Below, piece after piece: positions 1 to 9,394 of a stretch of DNA of 26,543 nucleotides. The first letter of the stretch is position 1; each line of letters opens with the position of its first letter. A model generated the notes under the pieces. The model had not been told where the DNA came from. It was given only the letters and a program-made list of their open reading frames with translations, and searched no databases. Made by a program: the position numbers and the translations under genes. The stretch spans positions 4,816,162-4,842,704 of the forward strand of contig BFEA01000006.1 in assembly GCA_003427395.1 (NCBI GenBank). The letters run 5' to 3'. This stretch comes from Chara braunii (lineage: Eukaryota; Streptophyta; Charophyceae; Charales; Characeae).

Positions 1-84
<84 letters not shown>
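1..84. repeat. (CT)n microsatellite
   Basis: An uninterrupted CT dinucleotide run opens the window, so its true length is unknown. Similar CT tracts lie at 10141-10172, 10278-10328, 14895-14917 and 20703-20729. Positions 85-180, between this run and element L, show no recognisable feature. Confidence 0.97.
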
Positions 85-89
<5 letters not shown>

Positions 90-180
90 ATTTTATTCGG
101 GGTTTTGATAATCCTTGGCTTATTCGTACTAGCAGCTCCACCCGAACTGGTTTCTGCAATGCGCCTATCATGACTACATC

Positions 181-184
181 CCAG
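181..184. repeat. Putative target-site duplication, left of L
   Basis: CCAG directly precedes the TG start of copy L. The tetranucleotide after its CA end is CCGG (9265-9268), differing by one transition. The pairing is inferred from the exact 4-bp duplication seen at copy R. Confidence 0.45.
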
Positions 185-232
185 TGTCGGTGCGAATACC
201 CTGACAAGGGTATCCGCCCTAGTTTATGCAGG
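185..232 (+). repeat. 5' terminal block and hairpin of L
   Basis: This block is largely identical to the 5' end of copy R (23011-23058, - strand). It contains an inverted repeat, GCGAATACCCT, then GAC, then AAGGGTATCCGC (193-215), forming a stem of about 11 bp with one mismatch. The hairpin sits within 10 bp of the element end in both copies. Confidence 0.75.
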
Positions 233-720
233 CAACAGGGAGTAAGTTTAAAAGTCTAAGTATGCGGCGCGAGTCGCGACTAATTCCATTGGGTTACACT
301 GATAGGATGGGTGACTAGAGTAAAACATGAGTGAGCGCGCAGTTAAGGCGCGCGTGTGATTTTTTTCTTTTGATTAAGCAACCAGCGTAGTTGACCGGCC
401 TAATGTTTGCCCTAGGTCAAGTTAAGGAGTAGCGGTTTTTCCTAGGATTGGCGAGTCTGACCGGTAGTAGGCTAGGATGCGAGGCAGCCACTGGCACAGG
501 TTGGACAGGCCAGCATAGAGGCCTATCGGCCGTGCGCTCGGCTATAGGAGAGAGTGCGGCCCTGGCTGTTTTCCCAGGCCCGGGCGTGGCGCCGTACCAT
601 CTTTTATTGTGTTTCTCGCAAGCCAGTCCCAGGCTTGGGCTTAGCCCTATAGGTTGCGGTATTGGGCGAAGGTATGGGGTTTGAGGCCAGCGGGCGTCGG
701 CACGGGAGCAGCGGTGCGTT

Positions 721-770
721 GGAAGGGCTGAGGGGTTGAGGGTCCCGCGGGACTATCCCCCTTGGTTTTG
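721..770 (+). repeat. Conserved internal block near 5' end, L
   Basis: This block, which includes GAGGGGTTGAGGG and TATCCCCCTTGGTTTTG, aligns with 22501-22550 on the - strand of copy R at about four bases in five. Its distance from the element start is nearly the same in both copies (~540 and ~510 bp), which supports collinearity. Confidence 0.7.
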
Positions 771-849
771 TCAGGGGAGTCTGATCGCGGGCCCGCCTGA
801 CAGGGCCGAGGAAAGCATTGGTAAGTCCTGCACCCCGGTCCCCTTAGTC

Positions 850-3093
850 TTCCCAAGTTTTTAGTTTTTTTTGTGTGTTTAGTTTTATTATTTTTCGTTT
901 GTTTTGCCTGGGCCCGACACAAGTTTCGGGCCCGGTAGTAGGCCCACAAAGACCCAGCACGGTGGGTACATCCATGAGCTGTTGAAATGCAGGCGCAGGC
1001 CCGAACCCAGATGAGGGAACTTGATGAGCAAGACCCAGCAGTGGGAGTTGTCGGGGCCACCCAGGCCTCGGTGGCACTGCGGGGCGCTGCCCCAGCTGGA
1101 GTCCTTCGGGATATCCGCTGAAGCTGAGACGATACAAAGGAGAGTAGCATAGCCTCTGCGTGGAGGTATCATGCATAAAAGTCGGAAGAGCCCGATGAGT
1201 CAGGCTTCCCGTTGTGTATTCTCCCTGCCGAGGTTGTATCGGACGAGCGCTAAGCAAGCCGGTCGGAGTGTAAGGCAGCGGGCGCTAGTAAAGTGGGACG
1301 ACGGGCAGCAGAAAAGAATAAGGGAGGAAATGAACCCGGCCGTGGAACTTGCCAGGTTCGGTTGAAATCGAGGTGGAAAGAGCAGCTGAGCGCCAGGGAG
1401 CAAGGGGGATCCGGCCAGGCAGCGTTGGGCAGCGGGGGAGGCTGACGAGCGAAGAAACGGGCGCAGATAGGGACAACAGGAAGACAGGGAAGTGAAAGTG
1501 AATGTAGGCGCAAATTTGCGCCGGGTGCATTCGGAAAAGACGATGGCAGTAGATCAGTGAGGCGGCAGGGTGAGCTCATAGCTCGCCCGTTTCTCGTCAG
1601 TTTTGGGCAAGAGAAGAGGCGTTCCCGAGGTTCTTGCCCCGGGCGAGTTACGTGGTGGAGTTAGAATTGGCGTTAAAGTAGTAGAATGAAGGATAGGTGA
1701 GGTAGAGGGTGCGTGAGCTATGGTGGAGCCAAGAGAGGGGAAAATAGGAAAAACACTTACCTCCCTCGTTTCCAAATGGGATTGGGCGAGGGAGGACTCG
1801 GATCCGAGGTTCGTAGGGCGGGCGACCCCGAATTCGTATTCAGTAGAGTGTGAGTGTTAGTGTACGAGTAGGTTAGTAAGGAAAGATGTGCGCTAAGGCA
1901 ACGGGATCGTGATTATGATGAGAGGGAAGGTTGTTCAGCTCGCACGTTTCTTGATAGACACGGACGAGCTAAGACTCGCTTCGGGGGTTTTTATGTCAGG
2001 CGAACCCGAATGTAATGTTAGATTGAGTAGAAAATTAGTTGAATGAGAATTAGTAGAGAAAACGAGTGCGCAGTGAGGTCGGGAGAGAGGCTTTGCCGGG
2101 AGTAGGAATCGAGATGTCGGTCGGTTCTTTATGAAAGCGAGTAAACAAAAGTGCAGGATAAGGGGTTCTTGACCACCCCGAATTGGATGGCGGGGTCAGT
2201 TTGAATGTTAGATCGGTAGAATGAGGGTCAGAAGAGAAAGGGGGTGCGCCAGAATGACCGAGAGGAGAAAAGCCAGAAACAGGCTCGCATTGTGAATTCA
2301 GGGAGTAGGGGAGCGAGTGGCGATTTACCTGGTCAGCGCATCTGTGACCACCGGGAAGTGAGGACCGCCAGATTCGTGCAGGGAAATGGGGAAGAAGTCG
2401 ACCTACCATAGCGGAAGCCAGCGCGTGTTCGGCCTTGGCAATAGCATGAGTCTGGGCTACACCTGCATACACGGCCTGTGGGGGAAAGTTATGTATCCTA
2501 CCTGCCCGGAAGCACGGGCCAAGAGGCTCAGCAGGCTGCGAGATAGTGGGTACTAGCTCATGTGACGGGGGATTGAGGGAGGCAACAAAGTGGGAAGGAG
2601 ACTCAGGCGCAAAGAAGGACAGAGCCGTGGGGCATTGCTTCCAGAGGTACACGACTAGGCGCACGCGGGAGTGTGGTCGGATCGGGTAGGGGGTCGGTGG
2701 AAGGAGTAAGATCGAAGAGAACAGACAAGGGTATGGAGAACAGAGAAAGGGGGGGAGACGTGTCGAACGCACTTACTCATTCCGGAGCAAGAGTAGGCTG
2801 AAGAAGATTCGCTCTGAAGGCTTCATGGTGGGCGGATTCGATTAGGAAGCCGAATTTGGAAGGCAATTGGTAAAAGAGTGAGGGCGGATAGAAAAGGGAA
2901 GGTGAGGAGGTGTCGAAGAAGGATATGGCAGGAGTCAAGAAGTAAGTAGCCTCCTCGTTCTTCGCCGAAGTAGAGCAGAGCAAGGGATATTTTGTGGAGG
3001 TTCGGTGTGGGTGGGATAGATTATGTGTTAGTATTTGGTGTTAGACTTGGTAGTTGAGAACTGCGCCCGAATTCTTCCCCGCGCTATAAGGAA
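850..3093 (+). other. Poorly conserved non-coding part of L
   Basis: No gene is recognised here. Several - strand open frames of 60-240 codons exist (the longest at 2050-2772), but they have no domain, no counterpart in copy R and the look of chance frames in G+C-rich DNA. The homologous stretch of R (about 20760-22400) is similar in character but too diverged for me to align by eye. L is longer than R by roughly 1.9 kb between the 5' block and the block at 4913. Confidence 0.6.
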
Positions 3094-3130
3094 GGTTCAC
3101 CCATACTCAGGAGTATTAAGGGGGTGAACC
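3094..3130 (+). repeat. Strong isolated hairpin in L
   Basis: GGTTCACCC (3094-3102) pairs with GGGTGAACC (3122-3130). Inside it ATACTC (3103-3108) pairs with GAGTAT (3111-3116) around a two-base loop. The stem is 15 bp in total with one small bulge. No counterpart was found in R. Positions 3131-3830 show no gene or other repeat. Confidence 0.75.
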
Positions 3131-3829
3131 TAGACAAAAAGCCGAGCTGCAATGTCAAAGTTGAAGAGCTCGTTGACGAGCAAGATTTACATGCCTCTAC
3201 TGGGGTTCCAACAGTGGGTTCCTCCTCACCTAATGCACGTAGGCCAGGCTGCAGGGTTGACGCGTGTACTAAGCGATTGTGTGCAGGTGGGTTGTAAACA
3301 TTGAGAATGAACTTTACCTGAGTGTCCGGCCAGCCGTGTTAACAACCGAAGTTAGAACGGGAGGGGCTATCACAGCTGCACCAGCCGGGCAGTTCACCCG
3401 ACTCGAGACAAGAACGGGCCGGCGGGATGCAAGGTCAAAGCGGAGGCCATTGATAACTGAGCGGCAGGAGCCTGGGCGTTGCATAGAAGGGAGCAGAGGG
3501 CTTGGGTGTCTGTATATAAGTCTAAGAGACGCTCGTTCGCGGTACACGGTGTAAACGTTGCCGGCTGGGGTGATAGCAGACCAACGGCATAATTACAGAC
3601 TGGCTGTTGACTGATACGACTCCCACGTCACTGGTTGGAACTGCACCGAACGTGCGAGTGTAGGCTTGCTCTCTCAACCAGGAAGCGGAAGGCTGAGGTC
3701 GTGAGGAAGGGCCCTTGCTGAAGTCACGGATGCCGTTTTAATGATGGTATAAAACAATTGTTGATTGTTCTGTGGACAACAGCTGATACAGCGGGGGTGG
3801 CCCCGACCGGTCTGCAGACCCGATGGATT

Positions 3830-4620
3830 GCGGTTAAGTGTCTGCAGTATTTGACTCGGGTCGCTGTGGCAAGCGGCTACTGTTGACTACTGCTGTGTCC
3901 ATGGTCTGCGTACGAACTGTTGTTACGGGTTGCTGCGAACAAGCGCCCGTACTGCGGACTGTGACCACCATGTACTACTGTTGCGCTTGTGGACGGGGCA
4001 CAGGCTACAGGTGTTGTCCACTTCGTCTGGACACGGACAACCACTACTGAATGCTGGTGGACTGCTGCTGTAACTATTGGCTAGGCTGTGTACTACTACT
4101 GGCTGCTGCAGGCCGCTCGATCTGCGGCTGCATGCTGGGGCGGGCTGCTGCCGTTGCAGACTACAACTGCTGTTGCTGTGACCGCTGTTGAGTGTTGTGC
4201 GGACTGTAACCGCTGCTAGTGTTACTGTTGGCCACCGCTGAGTACAACGGCCGCATCTAAGGGCTAAGTGCGGCCTATTGCTGCAGCTGGCTACGACTAC
4301 TACTGCCCGCTGCGCCCAGGCGCGAACTGTTGCTACTGGCACCAACTGCTGTTGCGGTGGTCGCTGCTGCAGGTTGCTGCCCGACTGCTGACCAACACTG
4401 TGCGTTGTTGCATATTGCTGGTGACTGTTGGAGATTGATGCCATTGCTGCTGGCCGCCATTGAGTACTACTGCTGCTGCTTCTGGCAGCTGCTGCTGAGG
4501 CGGACTGTGTACCAGCTGTTGCTATCGATTACAGGCAGGCTGCACGTGGGGGCTGTGAACGGATTGCTGTTGCGGCTAGCTACAACTATTGTTGTGGCAC
4601 ATAAGGGCTGATACAGGGTG
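3830..4620 (+). repeat. Degenerate CTG/ACTG-rich tract (L only)
   Basis: About 800 bp is dominated by irregular GCTG, ACTGCTG, ACTGTTG and TACTACTG words. On the - strand it yields glutamine- and serine-rich frames (3923-4444 and 4275-4460), which are by-products of the repeat rather than genes. I see no comparable tract in copy R, so it probably expanded in L after the copies diverged. Confidence 0.75.
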
Positions 4621-4912
4621 TTGGGCGGCTATAGTTGGGCATGGGGGAGTAGCTGGACTTAGGGAGGGAGCTTGGTGCTGCGAGGTGGAGGCTCGTCAAG
4701 GGGAGTTACTTCGGCGGTTTGACGTCTTTGACCAAGCTGTCAGTTGGCCGCCATTGCGGGGCCCTCAGGAGAATCGAGATAACTAGGCCCTCTCGCGCGA
4801 GTCTGAGTGCACCCTTCTTGGATCTGAGAGTCTCAAAATCTTCTCTATCTGCCCTTCTCACTCTAAGTCTAGTCTGTTGGTTACGAAAGGAAGGCGGCAG
4901 GCGGGATTGCAA

Positions 4913-5016
4913 CCCGTAGGTCCGCATCAAGACTCTGTGGGGAGTCATACCACCGATTGTGGGAGCTCTGCCGGAACCTAGGCGAGGTTCTGGAGGCAGG
5001 GAACGATCAGGTAATC
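4913..5016 (+). repeat. Conserved block upstream of hairpin array 1, L
   Basis: The block includes CAAGACTCTGTGGGGAGTC and GGGAGCTCTG and ends in GGTAATC. It aligns closely along its length with the - strand of 20101-20203 and anchors the centre of the two copies. Positions 4621-4912, before it, show nothing recognisable. Confidence 0.8.
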
Positions 5017-5262
5017 CATCTCTATCTGTACACCCCACTACACCCATGTTTGCATATCCCGCTATAACTTGATTGATGTATGCATGCATGTCCCCATGAC
5101 TCTTGCTTTCTATTCAAGACAACCAGATTAAAGAAAGGAAAGCATGTACAAGTCAGTTTCAACTTCTTTGTGTTGCCTGATAGCAGATTGTGGGATTGCA
5201 TCTGGGGGAAAGGTGGGAGAAGGGCAGTATTGCATAAAGTTTGACCGGGTCAACCAAAGGGT

Positions 5263-5972
5263 TGGGCCAGTTCCATAAGTTTGGAAAGGCCCAGTGCTAT
5301 GTTTTATTTTGTATTGCTTGGGGAACCAGACATGTTCGATAAGTTTGGGTGGTCTGGTTGCTCTGACTTGTGAGGGCTGAATGTGATTGCTTTTTCAGGA
5401 GCCAGTCAAATCCATAAGTTTGGGTAGTCTGGCAGCCTTATTTATTCGGGTTTTTCGACAGTTTCTTTAGTTTCTGAACGAGGAGGTGAGCAAGTTCTAT
5501 AAGTTTGGGTGGCTCAACCTCTTCCTGCTTTGGCTTTAGGAGAAATAAACCAGGCTGAGGACCAAGACATGTTCCATAAGTTTGGGTGGTCTTGGTCCAA
5601 TGCCTCGCACATGCTGGAACCAGGAGGTTATAACTTCGCTATACTCTATTATTATACTATCTTTGAACAGGCTAGTCAGACACGGTTCCATAAGTTTGGG
5701 TGGTCTGACTATAGCTTATCACCAACTGAAGAGAGTACTAACTAAGAATAAACTTGTGGTACGAAGGGGCAGGCTGAGTCTCGAGCTGAAGATGATCGGC
5801 TCAGCTATATGCTACCTCAGAAAACTAAGTGCAGACAATTATATATATATAAACGGTTCAAGGCGACTAGAATGGCCTAGTCATATGCCCAAAGAAGAGA
5901 AAAGTTGTTGTGCCCTTTGTCTGTACTTCTTGGCTGGGCTAGACATGTTCCATAAGTTTGGGTGGTCTAGCC
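5263..5972 (+). repeat. Hairpin array 1 of L: invariant loop, varying paired stems
   Basis: Seven stem-loops share the 20-nt loop atgttccataagtttgggtg or a close variant. The stems differ but pair with themselves. They are: TGGGCC/GGCCCA (5263-5293); AACCAGAC/GTCTGGTT (5324-5359); GCCAG/CTGGC (5401-5433); GAGGTGAGC/GCTCAACCTC with a one-base bulge (5483-5521); GGACCAAGAC/GTCTTGGTCC (5559-5598); TAGTCAGAC/GTCTGACTA (5673-5711); and GGCTAGAC/GTCTAGCC (5937-5972). Five stems end in an AGAC/GTCT-like clamp next to the loop. Spacing between hairpins is irregular, roughly 40-230 bp. Stems change with compensation while loops stay constant, which argues that structure and loop sequence were maintained together. 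Function is unknown; a loop-binding protein or an RNA-RNA contact is inference. Confidence 0.85.
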
Positions 5973-6265
5973 TTATGACCTATGTAAGCTGGGTATAAAA
6001 GGGTTCAATCATTGAAAGATTATGAACTATGGTTTGCTAAGTTAACTTGGGGATGGTGAGAGTACTTGCCTCTGTGGTTTGGCCTGCATGTGACTGAGTG
6101 ATGTCACTGCTTAGTCTGAGTTCAGTTTGATAGGTAGTTGTTGTAGTTGCTCGCCACGTGCTAGAGCCATAGGAGTTAGTTTCAATTCCTGCATTTTCTG
6201 AGCTCGTTTTTTTTACTTAGATCCATTTCTGCATTTTCTAGTATCCTTCATTTATACTCGATCTT

Positions 6266-6790
6266 GTATAAATCTTGGTAAGCCACTTTCCCTACGGGAA
6301 GCGCTACCAAAATTTCTACAAAACCAAGGAGTTAATCAAAACTTTGGCTCCCTCAGGATCCAGTCTGGATGACTATTTGATTTAGTAAGAATCTGGGCAG
6401 CCTCCTTTTCTAAAGGAAATGCTGCCCAAATTTTTACTAATTTCGGGAGTTAGCCAGAATTGGGCCCTGAAGGGTCAAAGTCATTTCAGATTCTAACCTT
6501 AGCTTTGTATAAATCTTGGACTAGCACTTTCCCTACAGGAAGCGCTGCTGAAATTTCTTCAAATCTAAGGAGTTCAAAGGTTTGTCTGAGTTCAAATCTT
6601 ACTTGGTATAAATCTGGGAAACCTTCCTCTCTAAGGGAAGTGCTGCCCAAGTTTTTGCTAAGTTAGGCAGTTAGACAGATTCAAACTCTCTGGAATCCAA
6701 AGGTTTCACTTTTGGGTTAGTATATTTTCTGCGATGGCACTTTTCCTACGGGAAGCGTTGCCGAAATTTTCCTAAATTAAAGGAGTTAGC
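6266..6790 (+). repeat. Hairpin array 2 of L: five ~115-bp units, alternating A-B-A-B-A
   Basis: Units begin near 6266, 6381, 6500, 6605 and 6718. Type A units (first, third, fifth) carry CTTTCCCTACGGGAAGCG, which folds on itself. In the first unit the stem extends outward through TTGGTA (6275-6280) and TACCAA (6305-6310). Type B units (second, fourth) carry forms of TGGGCAGC...GCTGCCCA; the pairing is perfect at 6394-6401 with 6421-6428, with an inner CCTTT/AAAGG. Each unit ends in an AAATTT-containing stretch followed by GGAGTTA or a variant. The alternation is kept in copy R. Confidence 0.8.
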
Positions 6791-6958
6791 TTATGCTGCG
6801 ACAGGTGGCGACGTACGTGGGAAAGACTATGCCATGGTCTACCTTTGCTTGGGCACTGGTTAGAGGTAGACTTAGACTTAGTTAAGTATGATGACTCGAG
6901 TAAGATCGTTGTATGGAGGTTATTCTCCATGAGCTCATAGACTTAGTTTGAGATTGGC

Positions 6959-7074
6959 CTGTCTTGTGTTACAAGTCTCCTTGATCGATTGATTCAGGAC
7001 TTGGGGCTAGATTCAACTGTCTTGTGTTACAGGTCTCCTTGATCGATTGATTCAGGACTTGGGGCTAGATTCAA
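6959..7074 (+). repeat. 58-bp tandem duplication
   Basis: The unit starting CTGTCTTGTGTTAC and ending CTAGATTCAA occurs at 6959-7016 and 7017-7074 with one base different. Copy R has one recognisable counterpart of this region (about 17980-18040), so the duplication looks specific to L. Confidence 0.85.
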
Positions 7075-7078
7075 CTTT

Positions 7079-7116
7079 GATCCTACGAGGATCACCTTCT
7101 GTTATCACTGATAACA
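7079..7116 (+). repeat. Paired small stem-loops, conserved in both copies (L)
   Basis: Two adjacent hairpins: GATCCT-acg-AGGATC (7079-7093) and TGTTATC-act-GATAACA (7100-7116). The same pair occurs inverted in R at 17931-17968, with three-base loops that differ while the stems are identical. The flanking sequence is also conserved. Confidence 0.8.
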
Positions 7117-7507
7117 AGTCGGTTGCCCATTCGTCGGTTTACGACTCAATTCCAACTCGCCCTCCCTACTCAACCTAAAAAGGCTTTAGCCCTGGTGATT
7201 TTTCTGTTTCATTAAGGTTTCACCCGGACTTTTATCGAATGGCCATTTAACAAAGGTGTTGAGTATTGAATAACGGTTGGTTGGCTGGAGGTTGGGGCTT
7301 GCATGGCAGGGGGTACGAGTATGGAGAGTGGTTGGGGTTGACTCCGTGTAGTGCGTGGATTTGTTGGACTTTGGATGTAATTGCAGGTATGTTCTATGGT
7401 TCGGATGTTGGATTTGATTGCTTGCGATCACACATCTACATATGGTTGTGAGGAGCCCCGCTGTGATTGTGAGAAGTGATCGTCGCATATTTACCCCTAT
7501 ATATATC

Positions 7508-7603
7508 GTCACAAACAGAACTGCCCGGTAAACCGCAGGTAGAGAGAGAGAAGAGGACAACAAACGAGGGGCTGTGACAAACTGTTTCGTCGGAGTTTCA
7601 CCC

Positions 7604-7688
<85 letters not shown>

Positions 7689-7690
7689 TG
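7508..7690. repeat. L-specific insertion with (TA)n(TG)n tail
   Basis: Copy R runs continuously from a CCCC..TATATAT stretch to TGTACCTATGTTGGG, whereas L has extra DNA between these anchors. It is about 95 bp of unique sequence (7508-7603), then TA repeats (7604-7622), then TG repeats to about 7690. Read on the - strand the unique part includes GGGTGAAACTCCGACGAAAC followed by AGTTTGTC. That resembles the 3' half of a small hammerhead ribozyme (GAAAC, a 3-bp helix, then a UC cleavage position), but no 5' half is present. It may be a truncated retroelement end. Confidence 0.6.
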
Positions 7691-7982
7691 TGTACCTATG
7701 TTGGGAGTTCGCATGGCCCAAGGGACCAGCGTGTTAAAGGTAAAATAGGGGAGAGGTAGGCAGAAAACCCCTCCCTCTTGTTTGTATACTTTTTCTGAAT
7801 TCTTGGTCGGACGTTGGTCCTGGGCCAGGGTTCATGGTCCTTGTCCAAAACACCCCAAGCCCTGGGCTCTACAGAGAAGGAGCCTTACCTCGCGCAGAGC
7901 CTATCTGCACTGCCCGCCGAGACACCCAACCCCGAGGGCATAGATGCCGCGGGGGCTGAACGGCATGTCCTCCAGTCGTTCA

Positions 7983-8011
7983 ATATCGTGAGGGGTAACC
8001 CCTCACGATAT
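7983..8011 (+). repeat. Perfect 13-bp stem hairpin
   Basis: ATATCGTGAGGGG (7983-7995) and CCCCTCACGATAT (7999-8011) pair perfectly around TAA. The related site in R (around 17255) shows only a weaker version, with GTGAAGGGG-like and CCTTCAC-like arms. In L a second CCCCTCACGA occurs at 8513-8522, at the far edge of the L-specific segment. Confidence 0.85.
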
Positions 8012-8039
8012 ATATTCCTTCAGCCATTCAATATCGCGA

Positions 8040-8525
8040 GGCCAAGACTGCGATCACCGCTTATGACTAGCATCGCTGGTTGGTATAGGACAGGCCTACG
8101 GCCGCGCAACTTTATACCAAAATCTTGTGCGCGACGTTCCGCCGTCCTAGCGACTGTAGTTATGGGATCAATGAATTCATACGTTTGCCTAAGTATTCGA
8201 CAGCAGTGTAGGCCGTGGTGCCAACCGAAAGCAAAACGGGGGTACCCAAGTTCGTGATTTCGGGGCCCGGGAGGACTTCGGCCTACATTTGCTTTTCAGG
8301 ATTATTATGGTTGGACGTTGTAGTCCGTGGCAGCCATCAAAGTCAAACGCCTTGACTTATGTCCAGGCCCGGAGTGGGGCTCATCTCCGGGGCAGTAAGA
8401 AACAGCCACCACCACAGGTATGGACCTGTGTACCACCCACTTTGCATAGAGTGCAGAAGAGGGTGTGTGGTCTTCAACCGCACATGGTGGTTGTCTAGCG
8501 CCGAGAGATTAACCCCTCACGACGC
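8040..8525 (+). other. L-specific segment, possible diverged local duplication
   Basis: Copy R passes from its hairpin directly to CGACACTTGAGTGTC, while L has about 480 bp between the equivalent points. The segment holds CGCGCAACTTTATACCA, then a TGCGCGACG word and a nearby TTATGGGA. These resemble CGCGCGGGTTTATACCA, CGCGCGGGACG and TTATGGGA in the shared sequence at 8668-8732. It may therefore be an old duplication of the following part, not foreign DNA. No coding region is recognised. Confidence 0.45.
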
Positions 8526-8834
8526 GTGTCAGCCGACACTTGAGTGTCGAAGGTGACCCTCGTATATTACCCAGGGCCCCATGATTATGGGTACTGCATA
8601 GTACACCATCTTCTCGACTACTTGCGTACTTTGGCATTGCAAACGGATATGAGAAGGCTCTGCGTCCGCGCGGGTTTATACCAAGTCTCGCGCGGGACGC
8701 CTACCCGATTTCCGCATCAGAGAGTTATGGGAAGGCTACCGAGGGACTAGGAGCATTGTCGCGTTGGTTATGTTGTGTCCTTCCGTGTGTATGTTAGGGG
8801 TGGGTTTTATATTTATGTTCTTTAGAGTAGTGGG

Positions 8835-9264
8835 ATGCGTCCTAGTCGACCGGCGACGAGTCGCGCTTGGGACCTCAGCCCCCCAAGATGTCGGTTCGCG
8901 TGCGGGTTCGATAGAGGCATACTACCTCACGTACCCCCTATGCTACAGCGAACGAGAAACGCCCTCGGCCGGTCCACCTCTGCGATTGCAGCTGATCAGC
9001 TTCCGTACTGTGGGCTGGTAGCTTGACGGGGATACGCCCACCGAAGGGAGGTGACAGCTCCCGTAAGGTGGAGGTAAGTCGTGCCTCACGTAGGCCCTGT
9101 CCTGCCGTAGGGGCTCGCGAGAGGTATGGCTGGCGCACTCGGCCGGAGCGGCATGTGGAAGCTCCATGTATGTATCGCAACGAGGATTTAGACCAACTCC
9201 TGCGTGACGCGGCCGGGAGGGTCCCGCGCTGCCTTTGAGTAGCACCGGACCGATGCGCTCGACA
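8835..9264 (+). repeat. Highly conserved 3' end of L
   Basis: The last ~430 bp match the - strand of 16486-16925 at roughly nine bases in ten over the stretches I compared, far better than the 5' half of the element. Conserved words include GTCGACCGGCGACGAGTCGC and CCCACCGAAGGGAGGTGACA. Open frames occur on both strands of both copies, but the differences do not favour any one frame. I read it as a conserved non-coding terminus. Confidence 0.8.
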
Positions 9265-9266
9265 CC

Positions 9267-9350
9267 GGGACCTGTCATTTAAACCACAGGTCCCCCTCAC
9301 GAAAAAAACCTCGGGGTACCGGTAGCGCCGTTTCACGACGGCTACCGGTA
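9267..9350. repeat. Two strong hairpins just beyond the L terminus
   Basis: GGGACCTGT (9267-9275) pairs with ACAGGTCCC (9286-9294). TACCGGTAGCGCCGT (9317-9331) pairs with ACGGCTACCGGTA (9338-9350), with a 2-base bulge. They lie outside the boundary inferred from copy R, so they belong to the DNA into which L inserted. Confidence 0.75.
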
Positions 9351-9394
9351 GTACAGCGTGGAAAACCGGGCGGGCCTCCGTACGAAATTTTGCG

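Larger units (their letters stand above)
185..9264 (+). mobile_element. Long non-coding element, copy L (TG...CA ends)
   Basis: Boundaries come from comparison with copy R on the opposite strand. The 5' end is TGTCGGTGCGAATACC at 185 and the 3' end is GCGCTCGACA at 9264. The terminal five bases are exact inverted repeats (TGTCG/CGACA), and an imperfect ~13-bp inverted repeat extends inward with GCGAAT versus GCGCAT. The flanking tetranucleotides are CCAG (181-184) and CCGG (9265-9268), a target duplication with one mismatch. Contents in order are a 5' hairpin, a poorly conserved G+C-rich stretch, a CTG-rich tract, a conserved block, hairpin arrays 1 and 2, paired small stem-loops, a microsatellite insertion and a strongly conserved 3' end. 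No ORF in it shows a recognisable domain. It is about 2.5 kb longer than R, partly from the CTG-rich tract and from insertions near 7194, 7508 and 8040. It could be a giant solo LTR or a non-autonomous DNA transposon; the sequence alone does not decide. Confidence 0.75.

Noticed and set aside
2050-2772. 240-codon - strand open frame
   Set aside because: Low-complexity Pro/Ser-rich reading of a G+A-rich strand, with no domain and no counterpart in R.
3923-4444. Gln/Ser-rich open frames
   Set aside because: Direct translation of the CTG/ACTG-rich repeat tract.
5263-5972. CRISPR-like repeat array
   Set aside because: Spacing is irregular, repeats lie in the hairpin loops, no spacers of uniform length exist and the DNA is eukaryotic.
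7509-7721. Thr-His repeat open frame
   Set aside because: Translation of the TG/TA microsatellite.
8943-9278. Protein-like frame conserved with 16575-16805 (GGPAEGVSRSL etc.)
   Set aside because: The conservation reflects high DNA identity. Frames on both strands are equally conserved and the differences are not biased to silent sites.
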